A stretch of 37,448 bases of DNA, taken from Paenarthrobacter nitroguajacolicus JCM 14115. Lineage in GTDB: Bacteria; Actinomycetota; Actinomycetes; Actinomycetales; Micrococcaceae. A model generated the notes under the pieces. The model had not been told where the DNA came from. It worked only from the letters and a program-made list of their open reading frames with translations, and searched no databases. Below are positions 8,820 through 18,423 of the stretch, one piece after another. The stretch covers positions 1-37,448 of the forward strand of contig BBFS01000043.1 in NCBI GenBank assembly GCA_001313365.1, in the 5' to 3' direction. Position numbers and translations under genes: made by a program. Within the stretch, counting starts at the first letter, position 1. Each line of letters begins with the position of its first letter.

Positions 8820-9479
8820 ATGATGACCACGAAAGTGAACAAGACCATCATGGTCAACGTTCCGGTCAGTACGGCCTACAGGCAGTGGACCAAGTACGAG
8901 GACTTTCCGCACTTCATGGGCGGGGTCGAGCGCGTGACACGGCTCAGCGACGACCGGCTGGAATGGGTGGCCGAAATAGCGGGCGTCCATCGCCGCTGGG
9001 AGGCCAAGATCGTTCAGCAGGACGTGGACCGCGCTGTGGCCTGGGCCGCCGTCGAGGGTGCCAAGAATGCCGGCTGGGTTGATTTCAAGGAGGCGGGCCC
9101 CCCCAGCCAGACGTCCCTGCATCTGTCCCTGGAATACGAACCGCACGGCGTCCTCGAATTCCTGGGAGACAAGTTGCACATTGTTGAAAGGCAGGCTGAG
9201 TCAGACTTGAAGAAGTTCAAGGAGTACATCGAGAAGCAGGCACCGGAGGCCAGCGCCACCGCCACGGGGACTTCCGGCACCCCCCCCACCTCGGATTCGC
9301 CGCCGATCGTCGATCCCGTCACCCACGTCTTTGACCAAACCAACGGGTTGGTAGACCTTGAGGGCGACTCCGATGAAACCGCTGACAGCGACACCCGCAG
9401 TGCCGCCGAACGGCACGACGACGAGGACCGCGGCCCAGGCTTCATCCCGCCGCTAGGTGGGCTGCCGGGACAGCGGTAA
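8820..9479 (+). CDS. SRPBCC family (polyketide cyclase/START-like) protein
   Basis: Residues 1-145 match a SRPBCC ligand-binding fold of the cyclase/dehydrase type: VNKTIMVNVPVSTAYRQWTK, YEDFPHFMGGVERV, and the long closing helix KLHIVERQAESDLKKFKEYI. The last 75 residues are a low-complexity acidic tail rich in T, S, D and E, probably disordered, ending GFIPPLGGLPGQR. A strong AGGAGG precedes the start; ATG 8823 is an equally good alternative. The gene stands alone between a palindrome and a terminator. Proteins of this type are common in soil actinobacteria, but no ligand or reaction can be named. Confidence 0.8.
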   Translation: MMTTKVNKTIMVNVPVSTAYRQWTKYEDFPHFMGGVERVTRLSDDRLEWVAEIAGVHRRWEAKIVQQDVDRAVAWAAVEGAKNAGWVDFKEAGPPSQTSLHLSLEYEPHGVLEFLGDKLHIVERQAESDLKKFKEYIEKQAPEASATATGTSGTPPTSDSPPIVDPVTHVFDQTNGLVDLEGDSDETADSDTRSAAERHDDEDRGPGFIPPLGGLPGQR

Positions 9480-9492
9480 GCCCCCCCAAAGA

Positions 9493-9534
9493 GTGAATGC
9501 CGCCCGGGTTCAACGCGACCCGGGCGGCATTCAC
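9493..9534. terminator. Bidirectional hairpin terminator
   Basis: GTGAATGCCGCCCGGGT and its exact reverse complement (17 pairs) enclose the loop TCAACGCG. It lies between the converging ends of the SRPBCC and rhamnogalacturonan lyase genes. There is little T tract. Confidence 0.8.
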
Positions 9535-9580
9535 TTGTTAAGCACCCTGTTGTAAAGGGTCTTCGCCGGCAGGGAACCGG

Positions 9581-11630
9581 CTACTTCCTGGTCCCCCCCG
9601 TGTAGACGACGTCGGGAATCGCCGGAGCCTGCATACCCTCACCAATGAAGAAGCTCGGGTGCGGAGGCTGGTTGTAGGCGACGTTTTCGCGGGCCACAGC
9701 TGTGCGGTAGACCGTGTCATGCATGAGGGTCCTCAGGCGAACCTCGGTGGGGGGGCCGTAGTGGTGTAGATCCGCAACTCGCTGCTGTCGGTGGACGGCC
9801 AGGCGATCTCTTCGCGCCAGTCACCCAGGATGTCCGCTTGGATTGACGGGTTGCCCTTGGTGGTGTTGTTACTGCGTGCACCTTCGGCAGTCAGGAGCCG
9901 ATCGCTGGACTCGGTTTCCCAGTTCCATTTGGAGATGGTGGGAACGCCGCGGGACAACGTTGCGTCATAGTCGTGGTCCACAATTTCGCGGAGCAGGTCA
10001 CCATCCCACCATGCCAGGAAGTTCGCGGCGGGGGGATCTTCCCGGCGATCAGCTCGCCCTTGGCCGATACCAACTGACCAACGGGTGAATCCCACGCGGC
10101 CGTACCTCCGACGGCCCAGCCTTCCGCCCCCGGCATAGCGGGGATCGATGTCACCTGCCGCACCGCGACCGGTGTCCCTGGCCGCGGGGATGCTCCAGAG
10201 GACTTCACCGGTAGCGGCGTCGCGGAATGTTGCTCACGGTTGCCGCTCTGGCTCATGCTCTCGTGGACGGCGAACGTCTCCAGCCCAGGCCTGGACGGGT
10301 CGAGGTCGCTGGTGTGTATGGCATCGCCGTGGCAAGCTTGGTGTTGTAAAGAGGCTGGCCATTGTCGTCGATGGTCATGGAACCGAAGACGAACTCGTCC
10401 TTGCCGTCCTGGTCCACGTCAGCAACAGACAAATTGTGGTTACCCTGCCCCCCCTTGTATTCATCCCCCCCGGCAAGGTTCGAATCGAAGGTCCAGCGCT
10501 TCACGAGCTTGCCGTCCACCAGATCGTAGGTGACCAGGACGGTGCGCGTGTAGTAGCCGCGGCTGACCATCATTGATGGATGCACCCCGTCGAGGTAGGC
10601 CACTCCGGCCAGGAAGCGGTCTACGCGATTTCCGTAGTTGTCGCCCCCAGCCGCCGACAGTGCACGCGGGGGCTCGTAGGCCACAGTGTCCATGATGGTG
10701 CCGGTCCCGCCCTTGAAGACGGTCAGGAATTCAGGACCGGAAAGTATGTAACCGGCACTGTTGCGGAAGTCGGCGTCGGCGTTCCCGATGACCGTTCCGG
10801 CGGCATCGCGGGTGCCATCGGCTGTCTTGAGGGAAACCTCAGCCTTGCCATCGCCGTCGAAGTCGTAGGCCAAGACCTGGGTGTAATGCGCGCCGGCGCG
10901 GATGTTGCGGCCCAGGTCAATGCGCCACAGCTTGGTGCCATCGAGCTTGTAGGCGTCCACGTAGACGTTGCCCGTGTATCCGGACTGGGAGTTGTCCTTG
11001 GCGTTGGAAGGTGCCCAGGTTTGAATGACCTCATATTTGCCATCACCGTCGAGGTCCGCGACAGTCGCATCGTTGGCGGAGTAGGTGTAGGGCTTCCCGT
11101 CAGGCGTCACTCCATCGGCCGGCTTGTCCAGCTTGATGGCCACATGGTTCTGCGCCAGCGGCGTCACCGCTTCGCTCAGCTTGTCCTCGCCTTGCCCATT
11201 CCCGACGGTCTTGATGACGTAGTTGGACTCCGCCGTTCCATCCGGGTCCACGAACATTGTGGCATTTCGGAGGGGGTTCCGGGGTGATGTTCACCCGTCG
11301 CGCAGGACCTGGAAACCGACACTGTCCTTATCCAGGCCGAGCATGCGCCAGCTCACCGTGACGCCCTGATCCGTCAGGACAGCAACCGGCGCCCGGTCCA
11401 GGTTCTCCACTTGCCGCTTGAGGGTGGATGGATCCTTCCCAGCAGGCACGACGCCGGGGGGAGGCCGGCTTGCGCTGCTTGCGGGAGTTGGGCGGGGGGG
11501 CTGCTTGAGCGAGCGGGACGCCCGTCAGCGCGATGGCGGCAGCGGCAAGTGAAGCAGAAGCCGCCATGGGAACGGCCTTCCAAGTCCGGTTACGGGTACT
11601 GCGGTAGGAACATTTCGAGGGGTAAGCCAA
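9581..11630 (-). CDS. Secreted rhamnogalacturonan lyase, polysaccharide lyase family 11 (several frameshifts)
   Basis: The protein (about 680 residues) has a signal peptide (KAVPMAASASLAAAAIALTG, cleaved near AQA), a short fibronectin-like stretch (VSWRMLGLDKDSVGFQVLRDG in two frames), then the PL11 beta-propeller. Calcium-type loops DLDGDGKYE, DFDGDGKAE and DVDQDGKDE repeat through it, and LAWWDGDLLREIVDHDYD, LGDWREEIAWPS and VAYNQPPHPS are characteristic. It would cut the pectin rhamnogalacturonan I backbone outside the cell. The start TTG at 11630 has AAGGAGA upstream. Frame breaks are seen near 11460, 11290, 10310, 10200, 10030 and 9745, mostly at C/G runs. No transporter for the released sugars is adjacent. 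Confidence 0.88.
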
Positions 11631-11680
11631 AGAACATCTCCTTTGATGCTGGGCGGCAGGGGGATCTGCCACACCTTGAT

Positions 11681-11692
11681 TGGAACGTTTCA
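11681..11692. promoter_or_regulatory. LacI-type operator-like site 1
   Basis: TGGAACGTTTCA is a near-palindrome around the ACGT/CG centre typical of LacI-family operators. It lies about 50 bases upstream of the rhamnogalacturonan lyase start. Confidence 0.45.
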
Positions 11693-11743
11693 CACACCGC
11701 GAACAGAACCGCCTCCAACCTTGGGGCGATGGTGCCGCGGCAT

Positions 11744-11758
11744 GAGAAAACGCTTTCC
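11744..11758. promoter_or_regulatory. LacI-type operator-like site 2
   Basis: GAGAAAACGCTTTCC is a second near-palindrome with an AAACG half site and a CG centre. It lies 60 bases from the first, so the pair could allow looping repression of the lyase gene. No LacI-family gene is in the window. Confidence 0.45.
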
Positions 11759-11768
11759 GCCCCCCCAA

Positions 11769-11801
11769 GGTTTACCAGTGCCTCATTCCCCCCCCGGTCA
11801 A
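11769..11801 (-). promoter_or_regulatory. Possible promoter of the lyase gene
   Basis: On the minus strand TTGACC (11801-11796) could be a -35 box and TAAACC (11774-11769) a -10 box. The spacer is 21 bases as printed, or 17-18 if the seven-base C run between them is really three or four long. This is weak evidence. Confidence 0.3.
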
Positions 11802-12006
11802 GAGTTTGACAAGAAATAGCTGTGCGAATTCGTTGGGGAATGTTCGGATTTGTACCGGGGGTCTTAGCAAATGTTGCAGGGATCGCAGACTCGTAGCCGG
11901 AGGTCCTTATGACGGTCCGTTTCGCCGGATTTCGCTGGATTTAGCCCCGTTGAGCGGGGTGACGGATCCGCTTTGGCTGAGGCACTGCGCTCCGTAGTGT
12001 CGTGCC

Positions 12007-13164
12007 ATGCCGAAGCCTTCAGTTACTCCCCTGTCCGTCCTTGACCTAAGTCCGGTGTCAGCCGGGCAGACCCCCGGCGAGGCTTTGCGCAGCACCCTTG
12101 ACCTTGCCGCCGCCGCAGAGGCTTCCGGCTATTCGCGTTACTGGTTGGCCGAGCACCACCTCAATACCGGCGTTGCTGGTTCTGCTCCGCACATCCTTGC
12201 CGGTCTGGTGGCGTCGGCCACCAAGACCATCCGCGTGGGAACTGCGGCCACCCTGCTGGGAAACTACAAGCCGCTTCAGATTGCGGAGAGCATCGGAACG
12301 CTCGCCGCGGTCTTTCCCGACCGTTTGGACCTCGGCTTTGGTCGCTCCGGGCCGCCCAAGTCTCCCAGCGAACCGGCACCTGGGGTGGTGCCTGCAGCTG
12401 ATGTGGCCGCTGCCGGCGACCGTGTGATTGACGGTCTGCTGATCCCCCCCTCCCCACGCCCTATCTTCGGTGCCGTCCTTCCCCCCCGGAAGTTCCGGCT
12501 GCAGGGGGGGGAACTGCTTGGCAGAGTCCCTGGCGATACCGACAATTTCGAGACCGACGTGCAGGACATTATCGGGTTTTTCACAGGCGACTATCGGACG
12601 AAGCACGGCGAGGAAGTCACGGCAACACCGGCCCTTGGCCAGGCGCCGCAGTTCTGGATCCACGGCTCAACAGCCGGACCAAGTGCCCGGCTCGCTGGCA
12701 AGCTGGGTCTTCCCTTCGGCGCGAACTACCACGTAGCACCGGCAGGCGTACTGGACGCCATAGCTGAGTACCGGTCCCACTTCGAACCGTCCGCCGCCTT
12801 GCAGGAACCGCAGGTGATCGTCTCGGCGGACGTGTTGGTAGCCCCCCGAACGAACACCAGGCTCAGCGCTTGGCCCGCGGCTACGCCCAGTGGGTTTACC
12901 GTATCCGCAGCGGCCAGGGCGCCATCCCCCCCTACCCTTCGCCGGACGATGCCCTTGATCTTCCCTTGGACGCGGAAGCCGAGGAGCTGACCAAAGACCG
13001 TGTGGATACCCGCTTTGTGGGCGACCCCCACCAAGTCAGCCACAAGCTACGCGCGCTGCAACACGCAACCGGAGCCCAGGAACTCCTGATCACCACCATT
13101 GCCCACCACCACGCCGACCGGCAGAGCTCGTACCAATTGCTCGCCGAGGCGTGGGGGTCTCTAG
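12007..13164 (+). CDS. LLM class flavin-dependent oxidoreductase, MsnO8-like group
   Basis: The product of about 385 residues starts PLSVLDLSPVSAGQTPGEAL and contains GYSRYWLAEHHLN, IRVGTAATLLGNYKPLQIAE, FPDRLDLGFGRS and APQFWIHGSTAGPSARLAG, as in the luciferase-like flavin monooxygenases of the VVLDLAP/MsnO8 group. They use reduced FMN and oxygen. The frame shifts near 12846 (six-C run) and continues as ALARGYAQWVYRIRSG to ATGAQELLITTIAHHHADRQ. Reading the five-G run 13153-13157 as four gives AWGL and a stop at 13164; as printed the frame runs into the next gene. No clear ribosome site precedes ATG 12007. The substrate is unknown; a rhodanese gene follows at once. Confidence 0.8.
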
Positions 13165-13203
13165 TTTTCCGGATTACCAACCACCAAATACAAAGGGAGC
13201 AAT

Positions 13204-13645
13204 ATGTCCATCGAAACCGAAGTGCAGGATACCCAGCTGATCACCGCTGATGAAGCAGCAAAGCTCATCGAAGAGGGCGCCCTACTGATCGATGTCCGCA
13301 GCGAAGGCGGCCGCGCCGGCACAGGCGCGGTTCCTGGTGCCGTGGTGGTCAACCGCGAGCATGTTGAGGAGGACTTCAACCCTGATTCCGCCCATCGTTT
13401 GGCGCAGGTCAGCGGGAAAGACCAAAAGATCGTGGTGTTCTGCGGCTCCGTGAACGGCTCACGTCCCGTCGCGCAGAAGCTCAAGGTCCTCGGCTATGCC
13501 AACGCAGTCCACGTGGATGGAGGGTTCCCGGCCTGCGCGACGCCGGCGTCCCCCCACCACGGGTCCAACGGTTGCGCCCCCCCTTGGAACAGCCCCCCCG
13601 ACAACAGCTCAGGCGTCAACCGCTTCGGTGGCTTCAGAGCGCTGA
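13204..13645 (+). CDS. Rhodanese-like domain protein with a low-complexity tail
   Basis: Residues 10-110 form a single rhodanese domain: ITADEAAKLIEEGALLIDVR, GAVPGAVVVNREHVEED and the active-site loop VFCGSVNGSRP with the catalytic cysteine. The protein likely moves sulfane sulfur to an acceptor in the cytosol. AAAGGGAGC precedes the ATG. Near 13531 one C seems missing; restoring it yields FPALRDAGVP, and the frame then continues in a T/A/P-rich tail ending STASVASER with a stop at 13643-13645. The tail length is uncertain because the 3' part holds three long C runs and overlaps the end of the MFS gene on the other strand. Confidence 0.8.
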
Positions 13646-15124
13646 GTACCTGCCGCCGTCGTCGGGGCTTCCTTTCCGGAAGTCACGACGACGGCATTTC
13701 TGTTTCTGCGGTCCCGCGCCTCACGCAGCCAGTCGAGTCCGCCCGCAAGCAAGGCGACACCAAGCAGAATGCAGCACATGACGATGCCTTGGTGGAAGGC
13801 ATCCTTTGACGCTTCGCCGGTGGCCGCTCGGTGCGCGTCCAGGAACATGCCCGCCGCCGCAGCCGAGCATAGTGCTGCAGCAAAACGTTGGCTGAGCTGG
13901 TAGAAACCTGCTGCCACTCCGGCGGCGCCTACGGGTGCGTGAGCGAGAGTCAGTGCCTGGTTCGGTGCGACTACCAGGCCGGTCGCCACTCCTTGGAAGA
14001 GCCCGACGGCGGCCACGGCAAGGGCCGCTGTCCCGCCGTCGAGCCCTTGCACGAAAAGGTCCTTGGCTACCAAGCAGGCCAGACTGCCCACGAGCGCGAA
14101 GACGATCCCACCACGTCCGTATCGGGCGACGAAGCGCCAACTGAAGCTGGACGCCAACAGCATCCCGGCTGCTTGCGGCGCGAGGATGGCTGCAGCTGCC
14201 AAAGGAGCCATCCCGCTCCCGGCAAGGAAGTAGAACGCCGTCACAGCGGCCATTCCGGCACCGACACCGAACTGGCAGAGCGCCACAACAGTGCCCAAGG
14301 CATAGCCTCTGGATTTCATCAGCGCGGCACTGATCAATGGAGTTCTGCCGCGCCGGTGGTAGAGAATTTCCCAACCGGCGAAGGCGAGGAGCGCACCCCC
14401 CCGCCGATCGCCAGCGACGTCACGGCAATAGTGCCTGCACCGTAGATTGTCGGGATGAGCGAGGCGATCACCACACCGCCGAGCAACAATGCGCCCAGGA
14501 TGTCGATCGAGCTTCGCCGTGCCGTTTCGCGGGTCTTGGCTGGCCGGCCGCGGGAGGAGCCGAAAGGCCAGTGGAACCAGGACCAGCACCAAGGGAACAT
14601 TCGCCAGGAACAGGATCCGCCAGCCGATTGACGGGTCGCCCAGTGAGAGGACGAGTCCGCCGATCAGCGGGCCGCAGACCGCAGCGGAACCCCCCCCGGC
14701 GGCAGCGTACGCACCGAGGCTTTGGCGCGGTCGGGCCCGGAATAGACGTCCTGCAGGAGGCCAAGCACCTGCGGATTCAGGGTTCCCGCGCCGAGCCCTT
14801 GGAGGAGCCTGGCGATGATGACCAGTGATGGGTCCGTGGCCAGGCCGCCCAGCAGGCTCGATGCGCCGAAAACAGCAATGCCTGCGATGAAGAGGGTTCT
14901 CCGGCCGACAATGTCCCCAAGCCTGCCCGCGGGAACCAACGCAACACCAAACGCCAGTGAGTAGCTCGCCAGGATCCATTGCACAGAGCCTGAATCGGCG
15001 TGGAGCGAGGCGGACATCGCGGGAACCGCCAGCACGAACATTGACTGGTCAAGGAGCGTGATGAATCCTGCGCCCAGGCAAAGCCAGAGGCAGAACGTTT
15101 GGCGTGATTTCCTGGGCCGTTCAT
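13609..15124 (-). CDS. MFS multidrug transporter, DHA2/EmrB-like (several frameshifts)
   Basis: About 505 residues with some fourteen membrane segments. FITLLDQSMFVLAVPAM opens helix 1, followed by SVQWILASYSLAFGVALVPA, GRLGDIVGRRTLFIAG and RLLQGLGAGTLNPQVLGL, all usual for drug:proton antiporters of this family; the later part holds MAAVTAFYFLAGSGMAPLAA and GLVVAPNQALTLAHAPVG. I place the start at ATG 15124, which has GGAAGGAAC upstream and reads MNGPRKSRQTFCLWL once one C is restored. Frame breaks lie near 14692 (six-C run), 14510 and 14400. The last codons overlap the rhodanese gene end. It lies 89 bases downstream of a monooxygenase gene and may be co-transcribed with it. Confidence 0.82.
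13651..13696. terminator. Hairpin at two overlapping convergent gene ends
   Basis: TGCCGCCGTCGT pairs with ACGACGACGGCA, and an inner stem CTTCC/GGAAG extends it. TTTCTGTTTC follows on the plus strand. It probably ends the rhodanese transcript although it lies within the last codons of the MFS gene. Confidence 0.55.
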
Positions 15125-15213
15125 CGCGTTCCTTCCTGACCTGATTTGCCTCTGTGGATGATCGAAAACAACCACTAAAGGTTGGTTTGGGCCCGGAGGC
15201 CACTCAAAGAGGG

Positions 15214-16380
15214 TCAGGAGGCGCCAGCCAACACGCGTGCCCGCGCCGCTGCCTGGCCTGCCCGGAGTTCCTCGGCGGTCCGGCCATGCTCCCGGTGCGC
15301 CACTTCCTGTTTCAGCTGCGGAATCACGTGCTGGCCAAACTCAAGGGCATCAGGGACGAAGTCGTAGCCGCGAAGGCCGAAAATCTCGAAGCCGAGCTCG
15401 TGGTAGTCCAGAATCGCCTGCGTGACGGTGTCGTAGGAGCCCACCAACGCCGTCGCGCTTCCACCTCCACCACCCGCCGCTTTGGCGAGGGCAGTCCAGA
15501 GGGCGCGGTCGTGAAGGTCGCCGCGTTCCGCCGCTGCGAGAAGCCGCTGGGTACCGGCGGCTTCGGGCTTCTGGCTGTAGTGGCGGACAGGGTCGATGAC
15601 CTCGCCGTTGTCCCGGCGGGACTCGAGCCTCGCAAGGACGGTTTGGGCCTTCTCCCAGGCCAGCTCGTCCGTAGCGGCAACGATGGGCCGGAAGGCTATC
15701 TGCCAGCGCAACGGCTCACGGCGCCCGAGCGACGCAGCCCGTGCAAGGATCTGTTCCTGCTGGCCGGCGGCATCGGCTAGCGGTTCGCCGAAGAGCGCAT
15801 AGATATCTGCCTCAGCGGCGCCCACAGCCCAGGCCGCTTCGGAAGAACCACCAAACGAGATGCCGGGCCGCTTGCCGTTGAAAGGCCCCAAGCCGCTGGC
15901 GAAATTCTCGAATCTGTAGTGCTCGCCGGACCAATCAAACGATTCTCCGGACCACGCCCGCCTTACGATCTGCATATACTCCCGCGTCCGGCCGTATCGT
16001 GCGTCTTTGGCAAGGAAGTCCCCCCCTTCGCGGGCCTGATCTGTCTGGCTTCCGCCCGTGATGAAGTGCACGGTCAACCGGCCTTGGGCGATGTGGTCCA
16101 GCGTCAGGAAGGACCGGGCCGCAAATGTGGGGGGGTGTGAAACGTTGGGCCGGTGCGCCAACCGCAGTTGGATCCGTTCAGTATTGGCCGCAACCCACGC
16201 AGCATGGATCGAGGGATCCTGCGTAGTGGAGTTGTAGGCGAACAGGACGTGGTCCCAGTTGTTGTCCTCGTGGATCCTGGCAATGCGGGCAGCGTAGTCA
16301 GGGTCGAAAAAGGACGTGGTGGCCGGCGAAGTTTCCGTGGAATCATTGCCGGCACCCATACCGAGGAATTCGATGGGCAT
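15214..16380 (-). CDS. LLM class flavin-dependent monooxygenase, SsuD-like (alkanesulfonate type)
   Basis: This 388-residue protein is intact in one frame, rare in this window. It starts MPIEFLGMGAGND, and shows HVLFAYNSTTQDP, QLRLAHRPNVSHP, GRLTVHFITGGSQTDQAREG and RYGRTREYMQIVRRAWSGE, the pattern of the SsuD/alkanesulfonate monooxygenase branch of luciferase-like enzymes. These use FMNH2 and oxygen to break carbon-sulfur or related bonds. CAGGAGAACC precedes the ATG. It lies 21 bases downstream of metI, thus in one operon with metN and metI, which suggests that the compound brought in by the importer, or a metabolite of it, is its substrate. A stretch near residue 300 has five glycines, a likely run expansion. 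Confidence 0.88.
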   Translation of the reverse strand: MPIEFLGMGAGNDSTETSPATTSFFDPDYAARIARIHEDNNWDHVLFAYNSTTQDPSIHAAWVAANTERIQLRLAHRPNVSHPPTFAARSFLTLDHIAQGRLTVHFITGGSQTDQAREGGDFLAKDARYGRTREYMQIVRRAWSGESFDWSGEHYRFENFASGLGPFNGKRPGISFGGSSEAAWAVGAAEADIYALFGEPLADAAGQQEQILARAASLGRREPLRWQIAFRPIVAATDELAWEKAQTVLARLESRRDNGEVIDPVRHYSQKPEAAGTQRLLAAAERGDLHDRALWTALAKAAGGGGGSATALVGSYDTVTQAILDYHELGFEIFGLRGYDFVPDALEFGQHVIPQLKQEVAHREHGRTAEELRAGQAAARARVLAGAS

Positions 16381-16401
16381 TGTGGTTCTCCTGACAGAGA
16401 G

Positions 16402-17061
16402 TTAGCGGCGAAGGATGCGCTGGGCCAGGAAGTTACCCAGCAACTGAGCGGCCTGCACCATGACGATGATGATCAGGACGGTCACCAGCGTGACTTCCCA
16501 ATTGAACTGTTGGTAGCCGTACATGATGGCGAAGTTGCCCAAGCCGCCGCCGCCGATGTACCCGGCCATGGCTGACATGTCCACGATGGCGATGATCATG
16601 AACGTGTAACCCAGAATCAGCGGTGCCAAGGATTCGGGGGGATGACCACTGACCAGAGGATGTGCAGCCGCTGTCGCCCACAGCACGCGCGGCTTCCACA
16701 ACGCCGGGATCGGACGCTACCAGGTTCTGTTCCACTACCCGTCCAATAACCACGCCGGCCATCAGCGCCATGGGCAGGATCGCCGCCGTGGTGCCGATGG
16801 TGGTGCCCATGATAATCAGGGTCAACGGCGCAATGGCCGTGATGAAAATGATGAAGGGGATGGGCCGGATGACGTTGACCACGAAATTCAGGACCGAGAA
16901 AACACCCGTGTCGCGAAGAGGTTTCCCGGCCGGGTGGCGTAGAGGGTGACGCCTAACGCGAGACCGGCGGCGCCACTGAGCAGGACGGTGATGACCACCA
17001 TGTAGATGGTCTGCTGGAAGGATTCGCCCAGCACGGGCAGGAGCGTTGTCCAGTCGGTCAT
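16402..17061 (-). CDS. metI: MetI-type ABC importer permease (frameshifts)
   Basis: About 219 residues with five or so membrane helices. The start MTDWTTLLPVLGESFQQTIY is followed by VFSVLNFVVNVIRPIPFIIF, GTTAAILPMALMAGVVIGRV, EAARAVGA and PPESLAPLILGYTFMIIAI, the EAA-loop and helices typical of MetI permeases for methionine or related compounds. The frame breaks near 16918 (one C lost between NLF and RDTG) and in 16630-16690, where one stretch is scrambled. The ATG at 17061 lies two bases after the metN stop, so the two are translationally coupled. Confidence 0.88.
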
Positions 17062-17063
17062 GG

Positions 17064-18198
17064 CTATTCTCCGGCGTTCGCAGGGACGGGGGCTGGAAGG
17101 TGCGGTGAGGCACTGACGGCAGCTGCCGCCGTCGGAATTTGGCGTTCGACGGCGGTGACGTTGCCTAAGTCGGCGAGTGCAGCGTCAATGGACGCGTCGC
17201 TGCCTGTGAGCTCGTAGGTGAGTGTGCCGAGAATTTTGTTCTGGATCTCGGTGACACCTCCGAACACCACGCTGGATCCCACGCCGTGTCGTTCGAAGGT
17301 GGCGGCCACGAGCGGGGTGGGCGCAGCCTCTGAGATGCCAATGGATACGAGCCGGCCTGGATGCGCTGCGGCAAGGCGGCTAACCGTGTCCGCTTCCGGA
17401 GTGCCATGCACGGCCGTGGAGACGAAGCGTTGGGTGGAAGCACTTTGGGGGGTCCGCGAACACCGAGTAGGTTGGTCCGGCTTCCACCACGCGGCCGGAT
17501 TCCATCATCACCACGGTGTCGCATATCTCGCGGACCACGTGCATTTCATGGGTGATGACCACGACTGTGGTGCCGAGTTCTTTGTTGATGCGTCGGAGGA
17601 GGCGGAGGACATCCCGGGTGGTCTCCGGGTCCAGGGCGCTGGTGGCTTCGTCGGCGAGCAGGATGTCCGGATCGTTAGCCAGCGCGCGGGCAATTCCCAC
17701 GCGTTGCTGCTGGCCTCCGGAGAGACGCCGGGGGGGGTAAGAGCCGGCCTTGTCCGCGATGCCCACGAATTCCAGCAGCTCGTCTACGCGGGGGGGCTTG
17801 ATCTTCTGCTTGGACCAGCCCGCTACCTTCAAGGGATAGCGACGTTCCCGAACACGGTCCGGGACTTCAGGAGATTGAACTGCTGGAAGATCATGCCGAT
17901 GCCGGAACGGACTTTGCGCAACTGGCCTTCGGGTAGGGCGGAGATGTCCTGCCCCTTGACGAGGACCTGCCCCTCAGTGGGACGTTCCAAGCCGTTAAGC
18001 AACCTCACCAGCGTGGATTTTCCGGCACCCGAATATCCGACGATTCCGACGACGGTCCCCTCTTCAATATCCAAGGTGACGTCATTGACGGCGCGTACCG
18101 GCTCCGCGTGTTTGCCGCGGTTGCTGCGTTGCCCCCCGGTTGCCGCTTTGAACCGGGAACACTTTGCTGACGCCGCGCAGCGAAACGATCGCGCTCAC
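17064..18198 (-). CDS. metN: MetN-type ABC importer ATPase with NIL domain (frameshifts)
   Basis: About 378 residues. The nucleotide-binding domain has Walker [12 protein letters not shown]-loop IFQQFNLL, signature LSGGQQQR, Walker [13 protein letters not shown] and switch ITHEMHVV. The last 110 residues ([20 protein letters not shown] to [10 protein letters not shown]) form the NIL ligand-sensing domain of methionine importers. The GTG start at 18198 follows AAAGGAGG and reads [16 protein letters not shown]. Frame breaks lie near 18135 and 18090, at 17832 and 17750 (C/G runs) and near 17455. It powers uptake with MetI and the divergently encoded MetQ. Confidence 0.9.
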
Positions 18199-18423
18199 CG
18201 GAGCCTCCTTTTGGGTTGGTTGGATGCCCATTCCAACAGCGCCCCAGCCCTCGTATCGAACCCAATGACCCCCCTGTGAACTGCGGTTTCTTTCCTTGAC
18301 GATGCGCGTCGGAGTGTTGCGAAGACGTTCGATTCTCACCATGGCAACTGCCTAGCGTGAGGCAGGGGGGGGAACACCCCGTACCTTCCATTCGCATCAA
18401 TACCCTTTGTACGGAGAAGCATC
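18199..18423. promoter_or_regulatory. Divergent control region between metN and metQ
   Basis: This 225-base stretch has no gene. It holds TTGACG at 18296 (possible -35, no good -10 found), and before metQ two consecutive hairpins: TGCCTagcgtgAGGCA at about 18349-18364 and a GGGG...CCCC stem around 18366-18380, followed by GTACCTT. The phrase CATGGCAACTGCC just before resembles part of a SAM-binding leader, but the full motif is not recognisable. AcGGAG precedes the metQ ATG. Confidence 0.4.

Noticed and set aside
10580..11287. Plus-strand frame over the rhamnogalacturonan lyase gene
   Set aside because: Shadow frame: the minus strand encodes a convincing PL11 propeller with DxDxDG loops; the plus product matches nothing.
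18300..18420. SAM riboswitch before metQ
   Set aside because: Only a short GGCAACTGCC-like phrase and two hairpins fit; the full S-box or SAM-IV core could not be recognised. Kept only as a possible leader.
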